Shown here one piece after another: positions 1-9,039 of a stretch of 21,429 nucleotides of DNA. The notes below the pieces were generated by a model. The model did no database searches. It saw only the letters and a program-made list of their open reading frames with translations, and was not told the origin of the DNA. Both the position numbers and the translations under genes were made by a program. How positions within the stretch are numbered: the stretch's first letter is position 1; each line of letters starts with the position of its first letter. This DNA is from Euprymna scolopes (lineage: Eukaryota; Mollusca; Cephalopoda; Sepiida; Sepiolidae): positions 80,307,944 through 80,329,372 of the forward strand of contig CM044500.1 in the NCBI GenBank assembly GCA_024364805.1, in the 5' to 3' direction.

Positions 1-244
1 TGTGTGTGTGTGGATATCGAGGTAAGTGCACATTCCTGGTTATATGTGTGCTTACATGGATATAAACGCATGTCGGTGTAGAATAGTGTGTACTGTATGC
101 GAGTGTAAGCGTACACTATTTTTTACGTATTGCGATGATTGTTTTTACTAGTTCTCATTGACTACTATGTTGAATCGCTTTGTTAGAATATTTATGGTTC
201 TGAATTTTTAAGCTGACGATTGATAATTCTTATTATTTGAATTC
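1..244. other. AT-rich sequence with a short (TG)n start; no gene
   Basis: The window opens inside a TG dinucleotide tract (positions 1-12). The rest is unique-looking AT-rich sequence with no convincing reading frame or repeat match elsewhere in the window. Confidence 0.6.
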
Positions 245-370
245 TACGACTACTGTTCTTATCATGCGTGTTATTTGCACCACATTTCAGCCGATATAAC
301 TTCCGAACTTTTTCAGGCTTACCTTATCGAACTTTTGAATCGACTTGTTGAACTTGGAGATATGCAAAAT
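245..370 (-). repeat. Dispersed repeat family A, copy 1 (minus)
   Basis: Read on the minus strand this matches the other family A copies. It has GTTCGATAAGG, a CCTGAAAAAGTTCGGAAGTT block, then CAAATAACACGCATGATAAG and GAACAGTAGTCG. Copy 2 starts close by on the plus strand, so the two lie head to head. The match was made by eye. The family's origin is unknown; it could be part of a non-autonomous transposon. Confidence 0.55.
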
Positions 371-399
371 ATTTCAAGCGGTGGCTTTTTAATCTACAT

Positions 400-665
400 A
401 GGGGGAATGCTCTTGTTCTTTGAGCTTTGACTGGGCAGAATTGTAATTTTTTAGTGCCGTTCGTATTGAAAATTGACCCTTCAAACTCCAGAAAAGTGTA
501 ACTTAGGACCAAATTTAACCAGGTACTTTATCCACTACGTCACAGATTCTTGCCAGAATTCGGCGAGATAAAACCGGAGAAGGTCGGAGATTATATCGAC
601 CTAAACATTTTAAAAATAACGCTCAAGATGAGAACAGTAGTCTTATTAGTCCAAATAATACGGAA
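400..665 (+). repeat. Dispersed repeat family A, copy 2 (plus)
   Basis: Positions 425-512 (GACTGGGCAGAA ... CTCCAGAAAAGTGTAACTT) match 8095-8195. Positions 550-650 match the minus strand of 12735-12860: GAGAAGGTCGGAGATTATAT, then AAATAACGCTCAAGATGAG and AACAGTAGTC. An open frame from 550 reads LPEFGEIKPEKVGDYIDLN then ILKITLKMRTVV, which parallels the frame in the copy at 12735-12860. No known protein is recognised. The open frame may only reflect an old coding ancestor of the repeat. Confidence 0.6.
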
Positions 666-751
666 TATTTTTATTTTCTTATTAAATCTTTTCTATTTGC
701 AATACTATTTTTTGCAACCAGTGTTAATATTGGACTCTCATTATAGGGTGA

Positions 752-895
752 CCAGATGGAACGAGCAGGAAAGGGGTAGCGCTGCGAGATGTTCACATGT
801 TATTGAAACGAAATATTCCAACACCAGATTTTGAAGTAGCAATAGAAAATTTACCGAGTCAAATACTTAAGCCAGATAAATATGTGACACAATAA
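752..895 (+). pseudogene. Coding-like tail, unidentified (possible old terminal exon or gene remnant)
   Basis: A 47-codon open stretch follows an in-frame TGA at 749-751 and ends at TAA 893-895. Its residues include GVALRDVHMLLKRN followed by IPTPDFEVAIENLPSQ and ILKPDKYVTQ. The composition looks more like protein than the surrounding sequence. An AATAAA overlaps the stop codon, and a pyrimidine-poor AG (ACTCTCATTATAG) precedes it at 746. The reading from that AG (GDQMERAGKG) joins this frame only by a shift at the G run near 774, so it is either a decayed exon or chance. I do not recognise the protein. Confidence 0.2.
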
Positions 896-1029
896 AATGT
901 TTTACACGTTTTTTTTTAATAATATAAAATTAGAATTTTTAGTTTAAATAAACGAATAACATTTTATCGTCAAGAAAGAAGAAAAGGAAAAAAAAAGAAA
1001 CAAAACAACACACTGAAGATGGAGGATAC

Positions 1030-1136
1030 CTCTGAAATATATTTGTGATAAATTTCAAACAAGTAAAATATTTGTTTATTTTCCTAATATTACGTTGTAT
1101 TTGGCTTTCAAGCGCACTTGATGAGTATTTTATTGT
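1030..1136 (-). repeat. Solo half of a palindromic (MITE-like) element
   Basis: This 107-bp block matches, in reverse, the left arm of the palindromic element at 11862-12084. Shared stretches include AAGTAAAATATTTGTTTATT followed by TTCCTAAT, GGCTTTCAAGCGCACTTGAT and GAGTATTTTATT. The partner arm expected on the left (before about 1025) is missing and is replaced by A-rich sequence. It is therefore a one-armed copy, either a deletion derivative or a solo terminal repeat. Confidence 0.65.
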
Positions 1137-1141
1137 ATTCA

Positions 1142-2001
1142 AATAGAATTACGATAAAACAACACAACCTCTTTATTGGAAAACTTTTATTGACAAAAAT
1201 CAATTCAGGGGTACTTGATTATTTAGTAGAACTAACATCTATTCAATGTGACTGCCTTCAGCTCCAATCACCGCCTCGATACGGGTAAGGAGTTGGGAGC
1301 ATGCCTTTTCCACAAGCGCCGGAGGTAGCTCGACAAATACTCGGCGGATGGCGGCAATCAGGCTGGCTTTAGTATTGTGAGAGGTCATGTTATTGATGGT
1401 CTCGACGTATGAGCTAACGAAGTAGTTCATCGGGTTTAGGTCGAAGGAGGAAGGGACCAGTGAGACGAGGCTACAAAGTCGTAGCACTCCTTCTTAAGCC
1501 AAGACTGGGTCTCTTTAGACTTGGGGACCGGCGCCGAGCACTACTGCCACACCTAGGATCTGCTAGCGGCCATCTTATCGCATCAGGGGATCACTACAAC
1601 CTTCAGCACATCCAGGTACACTTTCGTGTTGAGTTACAAGCCGATTCCGAAGATGTGAGGTGGCATGATGTAACCCTCGCTTGAAATCACACCAAAGACG
1701 ATAAACGCGGCCGGAAATGATGTTTTCATCACCTTGGACACGTCTTTTTTATTCGTGCCAATCCAGCGATACATTTTCTAGGGTGCCGGCAATGGGTCCG
1801 TTGTCATACTTGTATCGGTAGAAAGCATGAGTAGAAAGCGGCGCGTCTCCGATCTCGCTCCTTGAACATTGGATCATTTTAAGACATGATAGAAGAAGAT
1901 GGTCTGCAACAAAAAAGAAAACCGGTTTTCATCAAACGGAAAAGGAATCATGTCGTCATTTCTAGGGCGAAAATTTTATGGTTCTACCCTGTATATATAA
2001 A
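1142..2001 (-). mobile_element. Internally deleted Tc1/mariner-superfamily element (minus)
   Basis: The element is defined by a transposase remnant (separate entry). An end-like sequence on the right, on the minus strand, reads ACAGGGTAGAACCATAAAAT at about 2000, with flanking TATA that could contain a TA target site. I could not find a matching inverted repeat on the left, so that boundary (about 1142-1190) is approximate. At about 0.8 kb it is shorter than an autonomous member, and the DNA-binding N-terminal half is absent. Confidence 0.6.
1239..1850 (-). pseudogene. Transposase remnant, DDE/D (Tc1/mariner superfamily), C-terminal half
   Basis: Reading the minus strand from about 1850 down gives, in pieces, KDVSKVMKTSFPAAF, IVFGVISSEGYIMPPHIF, SAPVPKSKETQSWLKKECYD, FDLNPMNYFVSSYVETINNM and the natural C-terminus LTRIEAVIGAEGSHIE with a stop at 1239. 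These match the catalytic core of Tc1/mariner-type transposases, which cut and paste DNA at TA sites. FDLNPMNYF carries the last catalytic Asp. The middle acidic site (normally QDSAPAH) is degraded next to a stop. At least two frameshifts and several stops break the frame, with the main switch near 1485 just before the DLNP motif. The first catalytic Asp region and the helix-turn-helix N-terminus are not readable. It cannot make a working enzyme. Confidence 0.8.
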
Positions 2002-2720
2002 CCTTCATGTATTTACGTGTATATTTATGCGTGCGACGCCTGTGTATTCGTTTAGTATTCTCTATTTCGTGATCGTCCTAAAATTTTCTATTGTTTGTCG
2101 AATGGATACGAGTACAACATTTATAACAGTATTTCTATGATCGTTAAGTGTTCTCGTGTTTGTACGTATATTAACAGATACAGTTTAACAACGGATATAT
2201 ATTTTTTTCGACAGACTTTACAACAAAAATAGATGGATAACAGCTTTATGGTGGTTTAACATCTAGCCAATCGAGGAAAACATACCTCTGTATCATTGAG
2301 TCTTGTTTTTACGGATCTTGAAAGCTTATAAACAACGATTCAACCTAATGTATCGACCAGAAGTCTCGGATGAATTTTCAGCAGCTTCTATCACCAGAAT
2401 GTTTCTCCTACTTGGAAAGTTGCACACTTGTCCCTAAGTTCTACAGTTTAGATTCCTCACGACTGTCTCTTTCATACTCTAACCACAAACTGGCTTAAAT
2501 CTACGTGCATCAAAACGCTATATCCCTTTGTAATTACGCCATTAATACACGTAGCATAAAGATCATTACCCAATGTTTTGTCACGTATTCATCTGGGGGG
2601 GGTTGTCAGCTAAAATTTCTAACTTGTTTGTATAACTAAAAATTTAATTTCCGTTAAATTAACACTCCTATTTATTGTAAATAAATATTTTATTCTAAAA
2701 TACCTATTTATTCCATTTAG
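2002..2720. other. Gene-free AT-rich stretch
   Basis: No repeat match, RNA gene or reading frame of interest is visible here. A G-run (2596-2602) and a T-rich tract before 2720 are the only local features. The T-rich tract could serve as the polypyrimidine tract of the exon candidate that follows. Confidence 0.5.
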
Positions 2721-2869
2721 ATTATGAAAGACAGTTATTATACTAATCGACAAGCACATCTTCCGGCGTTGCCCCGAAAACTAGTAATACAACATATGGA
2801 ATTTTCCTTCAGAGGGAAAGTGTTTTATTTTACAGACCCGTCAGGGTTAAGACGAACCAGTGGAAGAAG
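2721..2869 (+). other. Candidate internal exon, unidentified
   Basis: A 149-bp stretch lies between an acceptor-like ATTCCATTTAG (ending 2720) and a strong donor-like AAG|GTATGT at 2869/2870. One frame is open throughout: MKDSYYTNRQAHLPALPRK, then LVIQHMEFSFRGKVFYFTDP and SGLRRTSGRR. I do not recognise the protein. Against it, positions 2767-2780 (CCGGCGTTGCCCCG) resemble the hairpin core of the Helitron ends at 9380 and 12889, so this could be a repeat fragment that is open by chance. No partner exon was found in the window. Confidence 0.22.
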
Positions 2870-3264
2870 GTATGTGTCTTTTTGTCTGTTGGTCCACAGA
2901 CAAAGATATTATTCGTCGTTTTGTTAAAAGAACTGTCCATCGTATGTCAGTGTCCCGTTTATGAACTATATATATGTGAATTATAAATTATAAAACGCAC
3001 ACACGCACCCGCAGTTAACATTATACAAATTAACAGGTAGATACAATTACATCTACTAGACGATACAAGAATCTAAACACATACACGTACATATACGTAC
3101 TAAATATACATACTCGTACAACACTAGACGACACTGTCCGCTATGAACACTTATGTACACGCGAACATATCAGAAGCACTCGTTATATAGACACTATATA
3201 ACACCAGTGCAACATTGTAACAGACGTAAATTATGTCTCAGCATTACTTTTATATTTTTATGTC
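2870..3264. other. Gene-free, AT-rich; short TACGTA/ATACAC-rich tract
   Basis: Holds loosely repetitive ACACAC/ATACGTAC sequence at about 3000-3130 and nothing recognisable as a gene. It ends at the 5' truncation point of the LINE fragment. Confidence 0.45.
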
Positions 3265-3576
3265 AGAAGAGACGTTGCGAGCCTGTCTTTGTTTTATCGT
3301 TATTTCCATGGTAGGTGCTCGTCTGAGCTCCAATCCCTCGTCCCCCCTCGCCAATCTTGCACGAGAAACACCCGTCTGGCTGAAACTACTGTCAATACTT
3401 TTCCCCACTCTTTATCTGTGCCTAAATCCAAGCGTAGATTCCATGAGCAAATCTTCTTTCTTAGAACTGCACGCCAGTGGAACTCTCTGCCGCTTGCCTG
3501 TTTCCCACTTGACTACAACTTGGACGTCTTCAAGTCCAACATAAACAAACTCCTGACAAACCGCCTCCTTAAGTAA
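3265..3576 (+). CDS. Non-LTR retrotransposon ORF2, C-terminal fragment (partial)
   Basis: The frame reads RRDVASLSLFYRYFHGRC, SSELQSLVPPRQSC, a variable middle, then FFLRTARQWNSLPLACFP, LDYNLDVFKSNINKLL and the stop at 3574-3576. The pattern HRRxVASLxLFYRYxxGxCSxEL ... RTAxxWNSLPxxxFP ... FKSxxNKxL is typical of the region C-terminal to the reverse transcriptase in Jockey/CR1-type LINEs. The HRR histidine is lost at the truncation point. The frame has no stop for about 104 codons, so this copy is younger than its minus-strand neighbour. The real start codon lay far upstream, and a Met at 3289 is only internal. Confidence 0.75.
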   Translation, partial: RRDVASLSLFYRYFHGRCSSELQSLVPPRQSCTRNTRLAETTVNTFPHSLSVPKSKRRFHEQIFFLRTARQWNSLPLACFPLDYNLDVFKSNINKLLTNRLLK

Positions 3577-3708
3577 GACACTCTATCAAAACCCCCAATA
3601 CTAATGATTAATACAATACTATCTCATTTATTACTGTACACGCAATAACCCTTATCCCTGAGTGGCCTTCGGGCCTTGATAAGTGGTGACCCCCATGTAA
3701 AAAAAAAG
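3265..3708 (+). mobile_element. 5'-truncated LINE, Jockey/CR1-like, 3' end with A tail
   Basis: This is the last part of a non-LTR retrotransposon: about 104 codons of the ORF2 C-terminus, a 3' UTR and a terminal TGTAAAAAAAAA at 3699-3708. The copy begins abruptly inside ORF2, as expected from incomplete target-primed reverse transcription. The 3' UTR holds GAGTGGCCTTCGGGCCTTGA, a short hairpin that could be the reverse transcriptase recognition structure. The clade call is tentative because the catalytic domain is absent. Confidence 0.75.
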
Positions 3709-4010
3709 AACATAGTTAAAATGCAAGAGTGCAGAAACACGATATGTTATTGTTTTCACATGCCAACACTGTGTCATCTTTCATTAATTTCGGATAGTTA
3801 ATTGCTATTCTAATTGTAATTGCTTCGGTTCATTTTTAAGAAAATTAAACTTTGCCATTACTAAAATATAATCTCGAAAAAGAAAAGACAAAACGCTACC
3901 AATGTAACACAACATTTTAGATTTTATATTGAACTAGTGTAATTCTTTGTGGTGATTCTGTTTTAGTGGTAATCTCGGCTATTTCGTCTACTTATTTCCA
4001 TCATCAAAAG
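3709..4010 (+). repeat. Dispersed repeat family D, copy 1
   Basis: Two blocks recur in 5440-6020 in the same order. The first is ATAGTTAAAATGCAAGAGTG followed by TTTTCACATGCCAACAC (3712-3775). The second is AACTTTGCCATTACTAAAAT followed by ATAATCTCGAAAAAG and ACGCTACCAATGTAACACAA (3848-3915), then a TAGTGGTRATCT block near 3965. The spacing is much shorter here (about 136 bp against about 450 bp), mostly because the 5.4-kb copy carries extra sequence including the (CT)n tract. The LINE tail ends at its left edge. Confidence 0.5.
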
Positions 4011-4049
4011 GCATATTGCTACTTGGAATGTAAAGGGCTACTATTTGGG

Positions 4050-4410
4050 ATTTTGTCTAGTGGAGGACTGTGGGGAGTTGAGCAGCGGGATGTCTATTCA
4101 CATTACTTTTGGATTTTTGCACGCAAGTACCATCAGCGAAGCAGGGATCAGGGAGGGAATTCCAAGGTCTAGCAGTTTAAGGGAAGAATCTATTCGTTAA
4201 AGGTTTCCCGGCATCTGTAGACCTCAACAGAAAATGAGTGGAATATTGCTGCTTTCCGGGTTACTAGGAAGTATGTACGTCGAGAGGGAACAAATACTAT
4301 GAGTTCACCAGAGCACATTCCATTAAAATACTTGTAAAACATGCACATGGATGCAATATTGCGGCGATGGGACGGTGACGGAGCTTGGCCGATACTGCAG
4401 GACCTATAAG
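4050..4410 (-). pseudogene. Second LINE ORF2 C-terminal fragment (Jockey/CR1-like), broken
   Basis: The minus strand reads YRSCSIGQAPSPS, HRRNIASMCMFYKYFNGMC, SGELIVFVPSRRTYF, then SFSVEVYRCRETFNE, followed by a TAG at 4190-4192 and the diverged NCxTLEFP equivalent of TAxxWNSLP. It is the same protein region as the plus-strand copy at 3265-3576 but from a clearly different subfamily. Several stops and at least one frameshift lie after 4193 in the reading direction. The LINE 3' end lies near 4050, so the two LINE tails face each other across about 340 bp. Confidence 0.7.
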
Positions 4411-4589
4411 GTTTGACTCTTTTGGGGGGCCCTGTTTAAAAAAAGAGAGACTAGTAGTAGATGTACCAGCTTAAATGTAGAAATAGCCCTTCATGCATGG
4501 GTGAATTGTTGCTTTGTATAGATATAAAGATTCCGATTACTTTCAGAGAACTCAAAGCAGTCACGTATGTGTTTGTGGCTAATGTCTTG
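4411..4589. other. No feature recognised
   Basis: Short unassigned stretch left of repeat E. Its right-hand portion could be the 5' part of the minus-strand LINE copy, but no further protein similarity is readable. Confidence 0.4.
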
Positions 4590-4715
4590 AATTTTACCTA
4601 AATTCGGCTTTTTCATTCGCTCGTTCCGGGTTTTCGTTTTCTTCATTTTGTTCCCCTCTGCCTGTATAATTATTCATCTATATCGCTTATAGGATGATTT
4701 ATTTAACTGAAGATT
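4590..4715 (+). repeat. Dispersed repeat family E, copy 1
   Basis: Matches 6722-6845 with moderate divergence. Shared elements are TTTACCTRAATT, TTTTTCAYTCGCTYGYTCG, TTCCGRGTTYTCKTTT, a TTTCTTC/TCTCGGTAT region, and ATCTATATYGCTTA. No coding capacity is seen. Confidence 0.5.
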
Positions 4716-4724
4716 ACACACATT

Positions 4725-4862
4725 TGGCATCCCAAAAAGATAACCACGAAGAAAAATAATACGCTACAAATATAACTTAGTCTTATACGTTATATATGAA
4801 ACTATGTACATTTGTTGTAATAATTCTCGTATAGTGGTGATCTTGGAGATTTTCGAAAGTGT
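4725..4862 (+). repeat. Dispersed repeat family D, partial copy 2
   Basis: Carries the second D block (CGAAGAAAAATAATACGCTAC, AATATAACTTAGTCTTATA) and the following TAGTGGTGATCTTGGAGATT block, as at 3848-3990 and 5898-6015. The first D block is not recognisable upstream. Confidence 0.4.
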
Positions 4863-5439
4863 CAGTTAAGTTAGGTCAATCATGTATGCACCTGTGGTGT
4901 CTTTTTTGTTTGTTACCACGCTAGGTATCTTTTTATCTAGTTTGTTTACGTAATGATTTACATGCATAAACATTATTCACATTTCTGTACTTTTATATAA
5001 CATCCTGTTCGGATACTTTTACAGAATGATATTTGTTTCTTAAATTCTAATAAGTTATTTTGTCCACTGTCCGTTGACTGATGTTATTAAAAATGTATAA
5101 CACTAAATTGAATTCAAAGATTCCAAATAAAATTGCATTTCAATAATTTTAAAAGAATTGTATTTTGTATATTTCTTAGTTATTCACCAGTAGTTTACGG
5201 ATAAATGATAGTTTGCATTTTCATCATGTTGCAGTGGGGCTAGGGATAAATGTGCCAAACTTTTGTGCGATGTTAGTTTATTGTTTCTTTATGAATGGTG
5301 ATTTTTAACCATACAGATATATGGAAATCTCGTATGTTGATTATGTATGCATGTAAATGTTTCTTGCGTACTTAATCATGTTTTCTCTATGTCGATTATG
5401 TTTGTACGTGAATAGTTTGCAGAAAAAAAGTGCTTTAAA
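4863..5439. other. Gene-free AT-rich stretch
   Basis: Two similar tracts with ATCATGTATGCA/ATTATGTATGCA (4879 and 5340) suggest old duplicated sequence, probably outer parts of family D. No gene is seen. Confidence 0.4.
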
Positions 5440-5685
5440 GAAAAGAAATAGTTAGGATGCAAGAATACCGACACAAGGTCTGTCTTTTTCTTTCCGCGCC
5501 AACACATTGTTTTCATTCATTGATCTTGATTAGTCGACAGTTCTTCTCTCTAGAGTATACCCTTCTTTGAATAGATTCATTTACATAGAAAGGAAAACTT
5601 CTTACAAATTGTCCACTCACAATGACGGGAAAAGATGTCATAAATATTAATTTTTCTCTGCTTGTAAATGCTTGACTTCTTCATT

Positions 5686-5749
<64 letters not shown>

Positions 5750-6020
5750 CCGTTATCGGTTATTCTCATTGTTATCAAAAACGGCAAAAAGATTAGCTTT
5801 CCCTTGGGGAAGAGAATGTGTTCACAATGGCTAATGGGAATTCTTTCGCGTGCGATCTATATTAATTGCACTACTGTCGTTTATTATATTGAAAAATCCA
5901 ACTTTGCCAGTAATATGATGTAATCTCGAAGAAGAGTAACACCTTACTAATGTGGCACTTATCTTAGTGTCACAGTTGCTAACACACCCTACAGCATAGC
6001 CGAGTGGTGATTTGGCCATA
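5440..6020 (+). repeat. Dispersed repeat family D, copy 3 (longest)
   Basis: Contains the first D block at 5446-5525 (AAATAGTTAGGATGCAAGAA ... GCGCCAACACATTG ... CATTCATTGATCTTGATTAG) and the second at 5898-5975 (AACTTTGCCAGTAATATGAT, AATCTCGAAGAAGAGTAACA, ACTAATGTGGCACTTATC). The (CT)29 tract sits between them. Together with copies 1 and 2 it shows that 3.7-6.0 kb is built from diverged copies of one long sequence. Confidence 0.5.
5689..5746 (+). repeat. (CT)29 microsatellite
   Basis: Uninterrupted CT dinucleotides over 58 bp inside family D copy 3. Uninterrupted tracts of this length are usually length-polymorphic. Confidence 0.97.
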
Positions 6021-6721
6021 AATATAGAGATACAAAGAAATGCATTCCCAGAATTCCCTTTCTAGATCGACCTCTTTCTGCCCGGACCGTCATGAGATGA
6101 GCACGCATATTTATGTCTCTCCGTAATGAGGGGATGGGGAGCACCCCCTCCCTGAACACTAGTTAGGGTAGGTTAGTTAGTTTTGAAGATCCTATTGCAT
6201 AGGTTTAATTGTAAAAATTAAATTATAATTTGTATATTGTATTGTAATATATTTTTTAAAAATGTAAAATAAACAGTGAAGATTATACAATATATATTAC
6301 AATTGTGTCGCGTGTCGTTTGTGTGTGTGTGTGTCTGCCATAAATGCCTTCATTAAAGAACTAGGCAGCCATGAGAAAAAGGAAGATTCCAACTCGAATG
6401 CCACTAAATATCAAGACGTTTCCTGGTAGAAGAAGGAGCCATACAGCCATATCCAACATCTCAGGTACCCTTTTCTTCTTAAAGACCCTAATGACGGCCC
6501 ATCCTCACGTCATCATGGAACCGTGTCTAAGACGATTAGTGTAACAGGTGAAGCCAGTCACATGCCAGTGACAGGCTGATCATACTAATATAATACTAAC
6601 ATAACACCACATTATACATTATGTGTGGTTATTTTCGTATAGTTCTGATCGCGTATAATTTCTAGATTGATCGTCAGTTTCATGGAAATTACGCTAGTAA
6701 TATATGGCTGTATCTATTTGC
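6021..6721. other. Unassigned region with (GT)n tract and weak coding-like stretch
   Basis: Contains AATAAA at about 6268, a GT-rich stretch with (GT)n at about 6320-6334, and two adjacent plus-strand open pieces at about 6340-6580. One piece includes AINAFIKELGSHEKKEDS and the other includes LRYPFLLKDPNDGPSS; a stop separates them. I do not recognise either piece. The combination could be the end of an old mobile element or of a gene, but there is no paired repeat or other proof. Confidence 0.3.
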
Positions 6722-6845
6722 TTGGAGTTTACCTGAATTTTTTTTTTCACTCGCTTGCTCGTTCCGAGTTCTCTTTTGTCTTTCTTCTTCTCTCGGTATG
6801 TAAATTATCTATATTGCTTACGTCATAATTTACTTTCATAACGAC
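6722..6845 (+). repeat. Dispersed repeat family E, copy 2
   Basis: Diverged direct copy of 4590-4715, with the same succession of TTTACCTGAATTT, CACTCGCTTGCTCGTTCCGA, CTCGGTATGTAAATTATC and ATATTGCTTA. It has a longer poly-T after the first block. Confidence 0.5.
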
Positions 6846-8089
6846 TATATACATTCTTTCTGCTTTTACGATACAAGCGGTATTTTTGAGTCGGATATAT
6901 TTGCTGATTTATCAGATTTAATTTTGATTTTGGATTACGATGTTGGCTTCATTACCTTGTAGTTTTTTTTGTATTTCGATTAGCGAGTTTTATTTTATTA
7001 TAGCTTAAATGTGTTTTCTCTGGTTTCACTGACCAAAGAAGTAAAGTATCAGTTATCTCCCCTTGCAATTACTACAGCTGTTCCATAGGCATCGTCAAAA
7101 TAATCCTACATAACTATTGAGTTAAAAAAGTAATCTTACATAATTATTGAGTTAAACGAAATAATCAAACATCTAATAATATCTCGTGGAATTTTAGAAT
7201 TTAGAACTAAATACCATTGCATAAGATACATCGATATTTAATTTTCTATAACCATTTATCTTATTATTCCATCCAGCATATATTTTACAATACTTAAGTT
7301 TTAGATTGAGCTTGTCTCAAAAGATATTACGGTTAGATACACTGTTACGATGGCGACAATCTTTAATCACTAATCAAATAATGCAAGGAAGATAAATCTT
7401 GCTAAATGCAACATTTAAATTGATTTTTAACGGAAAATATTTTATAACAATACTTTTCGAGTGATATATTTTAATATTGCTTACATTTTAGGTCACTCAT
7501 ACAAAAAAACTATTCTATAGGTAGATTAGATGTACGTTGCTAAAATATTTTCTGTGCTTGTACAGCTAGGGAGCAAGTGAAAATCACAGTTCCAATTAAT
7601 TTAATAGGAGAACTCTTTGATATAATTACGTATCAGGTAAAAGTAAATATTTACACAAAAAAATAAGAAAATTTATTGAGTAAAATTAAAATTAAAAATA
7701 AAAACACTTCTATTGCATTTTGCTGATAAGCTATTGATAAAACCATTAACCTCCTGTAGCAGGGAGAGATAAGCCAGTGTGTAATTAACCTAGTAATAAT
7801 GAATGGCAGATCAGCAAAATACGGAAACATTTTTATCTTTAATTAAACTTCTACTTGATAATTTTGTCCTGATATTTTGGTGAGCGTATTAATATTAGCA
7901 TGATACGTTACTCTATTAAAGAGATTTTACTCGAAATGCAATTTTCAATTGTGCCCCAAACTGGATAAGTATATACATTCTTCTTTTACAGAGTGGCACC
8001 TAAATGCTATGGAATCGTTTATAAAATTCGCAATCGTTACTACAATCCAACTATATGGTGATACACATGCACATGACATGCCCTCGTTC
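6846..8089. other. Gene-free AT-rich stretch with a short tandem duplication
   Basis: No gene is recognised. Positions 7102-7125 and 7131-7157 are a small direct duplication (TAATCYTACATAAYTATTGA followed by GTTAAA). At 7978-8058 an acceptor-like TTCTTCTTTTACAG is followed by about 67 bp open in one frame and a GT. That is too short and too weak to call an exon. Confidence 0.5.
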
Positions 8090-8370
8090 AGTCAGCCATG
8101 ACTGGGTAGAAGTCTAATATAATTCGTAATTGTATTTTGGGTGTTGTCCGCACTGAGGATTAAACCTTCAATCTCCAGAAATGTGTAACTTTAAAATTGA
8201 ATTTTATCATGTAGTGCGCAACGGATCCTTGCAGGACCCCACTCGGCAACGGGTCCTTGGCGCAGTGAATATAGTCCGACAATATACAGCGGAAGAAGAT
8301 CGGCTGCTACATTAAGCGAAAATTTGTGTAAATAACACCCAAAATAAGAACAGCAGTCTGAAGAATCTAA
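8090..8370 (+). repeat. Dispersed repeat family A, copy 3 (plus)
   Basis: Positions 8096-8195 align with 425-512: GACTGGGTAGAA ... TTCAATCTCCAGAAATGTGT. Positions 8295-8365 align with the A core: GAAGAAGATCGGCTGCTACA, AATAACACCCAAAATAAGAA, CAGCAGTCTGAAG. Between them is a longer insert-like stretch (8200-8290) not seen in copy 2. Confidence 0.55.
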
Positions 8371-9039
8371 ATATACTACACTAAATTACTGTTTCAATGT
8401 CTACAAATATCATCAGTTCGTTTTAAATCTGAACTTAGAAAATATTTAAAAAAAAAAAAATCCACTATATTTAGAAATGCAATTCATTTTTTTTTAAGTT
8501 TTAATTGACACAGACCCCTCTTTTGACTTTCTCTGATTTTGACTGCAATGTTCCTTTTTCAACTCAAGAATAGTCTGTAAGATATTTTGATAAACACTAT
8601 TTTTGAGATAATCGCATAGATAACAGTCTTGAGTTTATGGTCCATCCAAGATAACGCCTACTATTGATGAAAATGATGAATGAAACATGCAGTTTTATTT
8701 CTTATGAGTACTGTTTATGACAGGTATTGCTAACATTGGATTTGAAGGCAATCATGTTGTAGTCTGCAAGAAAGCAGTCCCATAGTAGTTTGTTCTATAG
8801 ATCGGAAGTTAAAAAAAAATTATCTGTTCATGAAAATCTCGTCTAAGGCTAATTGTAGCTTTTTGCCTCGAGAATAACCTTTTAGATTAAGGCGTAATAT
8901 GAAAAAAATGCCCAGTATAGTTTAAAATACTATAAATGATTTGGAAAGTTTTCATTATTTTTATAGATACTATCTGTAAGATTGTCCCACAGAAAAAAAT
9001 GCGGCGGGTAGAGTTTCATGGGCATTAAGTTTATACAGG
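8371..9039. other. Gene-free AT-rich stretch
   Basis: No gene or repeat match is visible. It includes short A and T homopolymers (8449-8460, 8488-8495). Confidence 0.5.

Noticed and set aside
1460-1684. 74-codon plus-strand frame
   Set aside because: It is antisense to the transposase remnant, whose minus-strand peptides match a known family.
6090-6350. Possible LTR or gene end (AATAAA followed by a GT-rich stretch)
   Set aside because: No convincing TG/CA borders, target duplication or paired repeat could be found.
7978-8060. Acceptor-like TTCTTCTTTTACAG followed by a short open frame
   Set aside because: The open part is about 67 bp with a weak donor and no protein character; such sites are common in AT-rich DNA.
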